Positions 14,253 through 19,112 of a DNA stretch of 19,112 nt are shown piece after piece. Source of the DNA: Nevskia sp043781855 (GTDB lineage: Bacteria > Pseudomonadota > Gammaproteobacteria > Nevskiales > Nevskiaceae); the NCBI GenBank assembly GCA_043781855.1, contig JAYWBB010000045.1, positions 1 to 19,112 on the forward strand, read 5' to 3'. Position 1 is the stretch's first letter. The number at the start of each line of letters is the position of its first letter. The position numbers and the translations under genes are program-made. The notes below the pieces were generated by a model, which did not search any database, had not been told where the DNA came from, and was given only the letters and a program-made list of their open reading frames with translations.

Positions 14253-14996
14253 ATGTTGACGCCACCGCTGCCCCGCCACCATCACCCACGTGAAGTGGTT
14301 CGCCAGTTCACGCCGAACTGGTTCACGGCGACCATGGGCACCGGCATTCTCGCGCTTGCGCTGAACCAGTTTCCCTATGCGATCCCCGGCCTCAAGGCGC
14401 TGGCGCAGGGCCAGTGGTTCCTCAACATCGGACTGTTCATTCTCTGCACCCTGCTGTACTCGGCGCGCTGGGTGTTCTTCTTCGACGGCGCCAAACGCAT
14501 TTTCCAGCACAGCGTGATGTGCATGTTCTTCGGCGCGATCCCGATGGGCCTCGCGACCATCATCAACGGCTTCCTCGCCTTCGGCACCACGCACTGGGGC
14601 GAGGGCGCGGTGCACATCGCCTACGCGCTGTGGTGGCTGGACGCAGCACTCGCGCTGGCCTGTGCCTGGCTGGTGCCCTACCTGATGTTCACGCGCCAGG
14701 ATCACAGCCTGCAGAGCATGACGGCGGTCTGGCTGCTGCCGATCGTTGCCGCGGAAGTCACCGCAGCCTCCGGCGGCCTGCTGATCGGCCATCTCGATGC
14801 CGGCCCGCAGGCTACGCAAATCCTGTTCGTCAGCTATTCGCTATGGGGCGTCTCGGTGCGTGCTGCCCGGCTTGGGCCAGGGATTCGCCGGTCATCATCA
14901 GCTCGACGGTCTCGGAATAGTCTGGTTTGCAGCCACGCACACCGTTTTCTTTGTACTTTTGGCGCTGATCTACCGCCGTCTGCACAGCGCTGCTAA
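14253..14996 (+). pseudogene. TDT (TehA/SLAC1/Ssu1-type) transporter, truncated with a broken C-terminal half
   Basis: The first roughly 202 residues are a normal tellurite-resistance/dicarboxylate transporter family protein: TPNWFTATMGTGILALAL in span 1, a span NIGLFILCTLLYSARWVFF, the segment MCMFFGAIPMGLATIINGF, then WWLDAALALACAWLVPYLMF and a fifth or sixth span up to ILFVSYSLWGVSV. TDT proteins usually have ten spans and 320-390 residues; here the family pattern stops at about 14858 and the frame runs into basic, non-hydrophobic sequence ending at 14996. A hydrophobic stretch (WFAATHTVFFVLLALIYRRL) is found in the +1 frame, 14926-14985, ending at 15024. So both a frame change and loss of roughly 100 or more residues are implied. 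By position next to sorA it may once have exported sulfite, as fungal Ssu1 does. Start: ATG at 14253 with GGAGG 12 bases upstream; a GTG at 14169 is possible. Confidence 0.75.
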
Positions 14997-15016
14997 TCAC
15001 CTTGAAGGGCATGGCT

Positions 15017-16267
15017 ATGAATGAAGGCAACTCCATAAAACCCGATTTGAGATCACGCCGGACGATTCTGCGAATGCTTGGCGCGGCGAGTGCCGGCTCG
15101 GCACTCGGCGGCACGGTGCTGAACGCACTGGCTGCCGGACCGGATCGGGTGACGCTGCCTTTCGATAACGGCGAGCGCCAGCTCGTTGCCTATCCGCAGA
15201 AGCGCCCGCTGATCGTGCTGACCAGCCGTCCGCCACAACTCGAAACACCGTTCGCCGTGTTCAACGACGGCCTGATCACGCCGAACGATGCCTTCTTCGT
15301 GCGCTACCACTGGAGTGGAATTCCGACCTCGATTGACCTTGCCGATTACCGCCTGAAGGTCGCCGGCAAGGTCAACACGCCGCTGGAACTCACGCTGGAC
15401 CAGATCAAGCAGCTTGCCGAGCCGGTCGATCTGATTGCGGTCCATCAATGCTCCGGTAACAGCCGTGGTTTCTTCACACCGCGCGCCAACGGCGGGCAGC
15501 TTGCCAACGGTACGATGGGCAATGCGCGGTGGACCGGCATCCCGCTGAAGACGGTGCTCGACAAGGCCGGCGTGCAGGCCGGCGCGATCCAGGTCAGTTT
15601 CAACGGGCTCGACACGCCACCATTCGGCGACGGCCCCGACTTCATGAAGGCGATCGACCTCGACCATGCGCGCGACGGCGACGTCATGCTGGCCTGGGCC
15701 ATGAATGGCGAGGACCTGCCGATGCTGAACGGTTATCCGCTGCGGCTGATCGTGCCCGGCTGGTACGGCACCTACTGGGTCAAGCATCTGTCCGATATCA
15801 CGGTGCTCGACACCGCCTTCGACGGCTTCTGGATCAAGACCGGCTACCGCATTCCCGACAATGCCTGCGCCTGCGTCGAGCCGGGCGCGGCGCCGGCGAA
15901 GACCACGCCAATCAACCGCTTCAACGTGCGCTCGTTCATCACCAGCCACCTCGACGGTACGAAGTTGCCGGCCGGGAAGGAAACGGTCCTGCGCGGTATC
16001 GCCTTTGACAGCGGCTATGGCATCACCGAAGTCGCGCTGTCTGCCGATGGCGGCCAGACCTGGCGCGAAACGCACTTGAGCCCTTCACTCGGCCGCTACT
16101 CTTTCCGCGAATGGAAGGCCGCGTTCAAGCCGCCGAAGAAGGGCGCGTACGAGTTGAAAGTGCGCGCGGTCAACCGCATCGGCCAGAGCCAGCCGCTCGA
16201 AGCCCTGTGGAACCCGATGGGCTACATGCGCAACGTTGTCGAAACGACGCGCGTGACGGCAATCTGA
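15017..16267 (+). CDS. sorA: Periplasmic sulfite dehydrogenase, molybdopterin subunit (SorA/SoxC-like)
   Basis: Oxidises sulfite to sulfate at a molybdenum cofactor and passes electrons to a c-type cytochrome. 416 residues. The N-terminus has a Tat signal, RSRRTILRM (about 12-20), followed by a hydrophobic stretch to ALAAGPD near residue 41, so it is exported folded with cofactor. The molybdopterin domain holds FFVRYHWSG and the molybdenum-ligand Cys145 in AVHQCSGNSRGFF; LIVPGWYGTYWVKHL follows. The C-terminal Mo-co dimerisation domain is seen from about residue 310 (GIAFDSGYGITEVALSADGGQTW) to the end. I chose the ATG at 15017 because AAGGG is 7 bases upstream; in-frame starts at 15002 (TTG) and 15011 (ATG) are possible. 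The cytochrome gene begins 10 bp after the stop, so the two are co-expressed. SoxC and SorA are hard to separate by sequence, but no other sox gene is present, favouring SorA. Confidence 0.9.
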   Translation: MNEGNSIKPDLRSRRTILRMLGAASAGSALGGTVLNALAAGPDRVTLPFDNGERQLVAYPQKRPLIVLTSRPPQLETPFAVFNDGLITPNDAFFVRYHWSGIPTSIDLADYRLKVAGKVNTPLELTLDQIKQLAEPVDLIAVHQCSGNSRGFFTPRANGGQLANGTMGNARWTGIPLKTVLDKAGVQAGAIQVSFNGLDTPPFGDGPDFMKAIDLDHARDGDVMLAWAMNGEDLPMLNGYPLRLIVPGWYGTYWVKHLSDITVLDTAFDGFWIKTGYRIPDNACACVEPGAAPAKTTPINRFNVRSFITSHLDGTKLPAGKETVLRGIAFDSGYGITEVALSADGGQTWRETHLSPSLGRYSFREWKAAFKPPKKGAYELKVRAVNRIGQSQPLEALWNPMGYMRNVVETTRVTAI

Positions 16268-16277
16268 GGCGAACGAA

Positions 16278-16928
16278 ATGACCATTCAGAATTGCTCGAC
16301 CGCGCTCGCTTCCTTGCTCTTGATGCTGAGTCTTGCGGGAACGCCGGTGGTGCAAGCACTCGACATCGAGCTGCCCGAGGAAACCGCCGCATATCAGCCC
16401 AGCGAGCTGCCGGGCTATGCGCTGGTGCAGAAGAATTGCCTGCTCTGTCACGCCGCGCAGTACGTGCAGTCGCAGCCGCGCACTTCGCCGCGCAGCTACT
16501 GGGAAGCGACGGTCCACAAGATGAAAAAACCGTTCGGCGCGCCGGTGGCCGAGGCGGACATGCCAGGCATCGTCGACTATCTGGTCAAGACCTACGGCGC
16601 CGAGTACAGCATGCCGCTTGATACGCCGGTAACCGCGCAAAAGGTGTCGGCCAGCGATGCAAGGAAACCAGCGGCGTCAGGCGACGCGCAGACGCTCATC
16701 GGCGCCAACGGCTGCACGGCCTGCCATGCCGTCGATCACAAGATCGTCGGGCCGGCATTCAAGGACGTTGCGGCGAAGTACGCCGGCAAGGCGGACGCCG
16801 CCGCGCTGGTAGCAAAGAACATCCGCGCCGGTGGCTCGGGAAAATGGGGGCCGGTCGCGATGCCGCCGTTTCCCGGCCTCAGCGACGAGGAGCTGAAAAC
16901 GCTGTCAACATGGATCATTGCGCGCTGA
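16278..16928 (+). CDS. sorB: SorB-like cytochrome c with two haem sites, electron acceptor of sulfite dehydrogenase
   Basis: 216 residues with a Sec signal (hydrophobic ALASLLLMLSLAG, cleavage near VQA-LD, about residue 27), so periplasmic. The first haem site is CLLCH (Cys54, Cys57, His58) in a SorB-like N-terminal half, with Met82 a likely axial ligand. The second is CTACH (Cys146, Cys149, His150) in a c551/c8-like domain, with Met195 in GPVAMPPFPGLS as axial ligand. A Pro/Ala/Ser-rich linker (about 115-136) joins them. The best-known SorB (Starkeya novella) carries one haem, so this looks like a SorB-cytochrome c551 fusion that could pass electrons one step further without a separate carrier. 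The ribosome-binding site GAGGCGA overlaps the sorA stop. Confidence 0.88.
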   Translation: MTIQNCSTALASLLLMLSLAGTPVVQALDIELPEETAAYQPSELPGYALVQKNCLLCHAAQYVQSQPRTSPRSYWEATVHKMKKPFGAPVAEADMPGIVDYLVKTYGAEYSMPLDTPVTAQKVSASDARKPAASGDAQTLIGANGCTACHAVDHKIVGPAFKDVAAKYAGKADAAALVAKNIRAGGSGKWGPVAMPPFPGLSDEELKTLSTWIIAR

Positions 16929-16951
16929 ACGCGAATCACGGGACGTTGCCC

Positions 16952-17065
16952 ATGAACCCGATTAAAGAAACAAATGCACTCGACGCGCTGGCGATTGGCC
17001 GGGCGCAGGGGCTGACCAGGATGGAAGCGCCGGTGCAAGCCTTGCTGGATCGCGGCGCCGCCTGA
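16952..17065 (+). CDS. Possible small protein (37 residues) between sorB and the DUF202 gene
   Basis: An open frame MNPIKETNALDALAIGRAQGL... ends in DRGAA at 17063 followed by TGA. GGGA about 9 bases upstream of the ATG is a weak ribosome-binding site. The peptide is soluble, helix-prone and has no recognised motif. It fills the 156-bp gap between sorB and the DUF202 gene in the same direction. It may be a small gene, the remnant of a larger one, or chance; I recognise no family. Confidence 0.3.
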   Translation: MNPIKETNALDALAIGRAQGLTRMEAPVQALLDRGAA

Positions 17066-17084
17066 TCGCGGACGCGCAACGCGA

Positions 17085-17453
17085 ATGTCGGACCTTCACG
17101 ATCCACGCGTCCTTTTCGCCGCCGAACGCACGCTGCTGGCCTGGAACCGCAGCTGCCTCGCGCTGATGGGTTTCGGCTTCGTCATCGAGCGCTTCGGACT
17201 CTTCCTGCGCTACCTCTCCGCATCGCAAGGAGGACTGCCGCATGAGCGGCTTTCGCCATGGATCGGCCTCTCGTTCATCCTGCTCGGGAGCACGCTTGCT
17301 GTGTTGTCGACGCTCCAGTATCGAAATGTGCTGAAGACGCTGGAACCCGCCGAGCTGCCGCAAGGCTACTGGGTGAATCTCGGCGTCTTCGCAAATTTGA
17401 TCGTCGCGATACTGGGCCTTGTTATCGCCGGATTTCTTTACGGCCAGCGTTGA
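17085..17453 (+). CDS. DUF202 (YidH-type) small inner-membrane protein
   Basis: 122 residues. The DUF202 signature DPRVLFAAERTLLAWNR is at the N-terminus, followed by three hydrophobic spans: LALMGFGFVIERFGLFL (about 26-42), WIGLSFILLGSTLAVLSTL (about 59-77) and LGVFANLIVAILGLVIAGFLYG (about 99-120). The function of the family is unknown; members occur in many bacteria, sometimes beside transporters. Here it lies in the same direction 156 bp after sorB and may belong to the sulfite operon. No strong ribosome-binding site was seen before the ATG. The gene converges on fadA. Confidence 0.85.
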   Translation: MSDLHDPRVLFAAERTLLAWNRSCLALMGFGFVIERFGLFLRYLSASQGGLPHERLSPWIGLSFILLGSTLAVLSTLQYRNVLKTLEPAELPQGYWVNLGVFANLIVAILGLVIAGFLYGQR

Positions 17454-17523
17454 GATACCTCATACCGAATCGCAAAAAAAAGAAGGGGATCACCCGGCTT
17501 TTTCCAGACGCGCCAGCGAAACT

Positions 17524-18684
17524 TTAGTGCGCGCGCTCCAGCACAGTGGCCACACCCTGCCCCATGCCGATGCACATCGTGGCGACGCCGTAGCGCGCGT
17601 CCTTCTGCTTCAGGATATGCGCCAGCGCGCCGGTGATGCGCGCGCCGGAGCAGCCCAGCGGGTGACCGAGGGCGATGGCGCCGCCCTTGATATTGATGTG
17701 ATCCATGCGGTCGAGAATCTTCAGTTCGGTCAGCACCGCAAGCGACTGCGCGGCGAAGGCTTCGTTGAGTTCGAAGTAGTCGATATCCTTGATCTCCAGC
17801 CCCGCGCGCTGAAGCGCCTTGATGGTCGCCGGCACCGGCCCGCGGCCCATCGTGCTGGGGTCGCAGCCGGCGCTCGCCATCGAGACGATCCGCGCGAGCG
17901 GCTTCAGGCCCAGTGACTTGGCCTTGTCCGCACTCATGATGAGTACGGCCGAAGCGCCATCGGAAATCGCCGAGCTGTTGCCGGCGGTGACCGAGCCTTT
18001 CGGATTGAACGCGGGCTTGAGCTTGCCGAGGTCTGCGAGATTCGCGCTCGGACGCACGACCTCGTCGAAGTCGACGAGCAGCGGCAGGCCATCGCCATCG
18101 TGACCGGCGATCGGCACGACCTCGTCCTTGAAATCGCCGTTCTTGTGCGCGGCATACGCGCGCTGGTGCGAGGCGAGCGCGAAGGCATCCTGCGTTTCGC
18201 GCTTGATGCTGAACATCGTCGCGAGCATCTCGGCGGTGAGGCCCATCATCGCGGCCGCTTTCGCCGTGTTCAGCGACAGTTCCGGATTGCCGTCGAAGTT
18301 GTAGTCCATCGGCACGTGGCCCATATGCTCGACGCCGCCGCAGATAAAGATATCTCCGGCGCCGGACTTGATCGCGCCGACGGCCGCGTGGATCGCGGTC
18401 ATCGACGAGCCGCAGAGGCGGTTCACGGTCTGGCCCGAAACCTCGACCGGCAGGCCGGCCAGCAGCGAAACCTGGCGCGCGATGTTGAAGCCCTGTTCGA
18501 GCGTCTGCTGTACGCAGCCCCAGATCACGTCCTCGATTTCCTTCGGGTTCACGGAAGGATTGCGCTTGAGCAGCGCCTTGATCAGCTCGGCCGAAAGATT
18601 CTCGGCGCGCACGTTGCGAAACGCGCCGCCGCGCGAGCGGCCCATCGGGGTGCGCACTGCATCGACGATGACGACATCAGTCAT
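17524..18684 (-). CDS. fadA: Acetyl-CoA C-acyltransferase (3-ketoacyl-CoA thiolase) FadA
   Basis: Last step of fatty-acid beta-oxidation: splits 3-ketoacyl-CoA with CoA to acetyl-CoA and a shortened acyl-CoA. It works as the beta subunit of the FadB-FadA complex in the cytoplasm. 386 residues, as is standard. The acyl-accepting Cys91 is in VNRLCGSSM, the catalytic His is in GGAIALGHPLGCSG, and the second Cys in MCIGMGQG; the NEAFAAQ motif is also present. GGAGAA lies a few bases before the ATG. It follows fadB on the minus strand with a 43-bp gap, the usual fadBA order. Alternative thiolases for biosynthesis (PhaA) or aromatic degradation are less likely given the fadB neighbour. Confidence 0.94.
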   Translation of the reverse strand: MTDVVIVDAVRTPMGRSRGGAFRNVRAENLSAELIKALLKRNPSVNPKEIEDVIWGCVQQTLEQGFNIARQVSLLAGLPVEVSGQTVNRLCGSSMTAIHAAVGAIKSGAGDIFICGGVEHMGHVPMDYNFDGNPELSLNTAKAAAMMGLTAEMLATMFSIKRETQDAFALASHQRAYAAHKNGDFKDEVVPIAGHDGDGLPLLVDFDEVVRPSANLADLGKLKPAFNPKGSVTAGNSSAISDGASAVLIMSADKAKSLGLKPLARIVSMASAGCDPSTMGRGPVPATIKALQRAGLEIKDIDYFELNEAFAAQSLAVLTELKILDRMDHINIKGGAIALGHPLGCSGARITGALAHILKQKDARYGVATMCIGMGQGVATVLERAH

Positions 18685-18727
18685 TTCAGTTCTCCGTAAT
18701 TCGGAACGTAATTGGGTTGGGGCGCAC

Positions 18728-19112
18728 TTATTTCGGGTAGTAGAGCTGGCCGGCCGCGGCCATTTCCTTCATGCGCGCGGTCGGCTGGTAGAGCTTGCCG
18801 AGGCTCGCGTATTGCTTGCACTTCTCGACGAGATTCGCGAGGCCGATCGTGTCGGCGTATTTCAGCGCCCCACCCAGGTGTGGCGGGAAGCCGACGCCGA
18901 GGATCAGGCCCATGTCGGCCTCGTTCGGCGTCTCGACGATCCCTTCTTCCACACAGCGCGCGCTCTCGATGATCATCGGGATCATCAGTCGATCCATGAT
19001 CTCCTCATCGCTGAAATCCTTCTTGCCGTTCGGCTGCACGCTGGCGATAAGCTCGTAGTCGTCCCGGCGATCCCGCACAGGCGCGTCAGCTCCTTGGTGT
19101 TCGCCGACGATC
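18728..19112 (-). CDS. fadB: FadB, fatty-acid oxidation complex alpha subunit (C-terminal end; 5' part outside window, apparent frameshift)
   Basis: The last roughly 120 residues of the multifunctional enoyl-CoA hydratase/3-hydroxyacyl-CoA dehydrogenase. The C-terminal dehydrogenase domain is recognised from EEIMDRLMIPMIIESARCVEEG, the motif TPNEADMGLILGVGFPPHLGGALKYAD and the end YQPTARMKEMA. The frame ends in TAA at 18728-18730. Upstream of about 19075 the same frame stays open but looks wrong: the sequence makes more sense shifted by one base (SSANTKELTRLCG, every codon ending in G or C), joining onto DRRDDYE. A one-base deletion near 19072-19076 would explain this. The rest of the gene lies beyond the window edge. 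Confidence 0.85.
   Translation of the reverse strand, partial: IVGEHQGADAPVRDRRDDYELIASVQPNGKKDFSDEEIMDRLMIPMIIESARCVEEGIVETPNEADMGLILGVGFPPHLGGALKYADTIGLANLVEKCKQYASLGKLYQPTARMKEMAAAGQLYYPK

Noticed and set aside
17474..17495. Possible fadA terminator: an 8-A run with GGG-ATCA-CCC
   Set aside because: On the minus strand it gives a T-run, but the stem is only three base pairs, too weak to call.
1..19112. Genetic code with TGA read as Trp
   Set aside because: Intact genes here (for example GNAT, tauA, tauC's upstream partner tauB, tauD, bdhA, M28 peptidase and sorA) end in TGA at the expected C-terminus, so TGA is a working stop.

Overview
High-GC bacterial chromosome segment, densely packed with genes, whose third codon positions are strongly G/C. 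The gene families (a TauABCD set close to the enteric proteins, a fadBA operon, Tat-exported SorA with a c-type cytochrome, a Baeyer-Villiger monooxygenase, 3-hydroxybutyrate dehydrogenase, a PGCP-like M28 peptidase) suggest an aerobic, metabolically versatile proteobacterium, most likely a non-enteric gammaproteobacterium. The taxon is an inference from gene content. I saw no rRNA, tRNA, CRISPR array, insertion sequence or phage gene.

Layout. (1) 1-1612, + strand: the 3' part of a DadA-like FAD amine/amino-acid dehydrogenase, a VOC-fold protein cut short by an in-frame TGA, and a GNAT acetyltransferase. (2) 1707-5177, + strand: tauABCD, an importer for taurine or related sulfonates plus the 2-oxoglutarate dioxygenase that releases sulfite. 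(3) 5178-7951: a 308-bp leader with a palindromic operator candidate, a full-length Baeyer-Villiger monooxygenase, and a convergent bdhA-type dehydrogenase. (4) 8102-10390: a HAD phosphatase, a palindrome-rich terminator zone and a convergent secreted M28 peptidase. (5) 10543-13162, + strand: a CurA/YncB-type NADPH oxidoreductase broken by TGA at a Trp codon, a crotonase-fold enoyl-CoA isomerase and a TetR regulator. (6) 13189-17453: a LysR regulator divergent from a sulfite-oxidation cluster (remnant of a TDT transporter, SorA, a two-haem SorB-like cytochrome, a DUF202 membrane protein). (7) 17524-19112, - strand: fadA and the 3' end of fadB.

How the genes fit together. TauABC would import taurine and TauD would split it into aminoacetaldehyde and sulfite. 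Periplasmic SorA/SorB would oxidise sulfite to sulfate and pass electrons to the respiratory chain. The two sulfur modules are about 9 kb apart and separately controlled. The fad genes, enoyl-CoA isomerase, BVMO and hydroxybutyrate dehydrogenase point to use of lipids, ketones and storage polymer.

The most striking feature is a set of reading-frame lesions in 19 kb: TGA for an expected Cys (VOC), TGA for an expected Trp (oxidoreductase), a truncated and frame-broken TDT transporter, and an apparent one-base frameshift in fadB at the window edge. They could be real decay or consensus errors. Several other genes end in TGA, so global recoding of TGA is unlikely. I found no convincing wholly new system; the best leads are these lesions, the regulatory palindromes and the split taurine-to-sulfate route.
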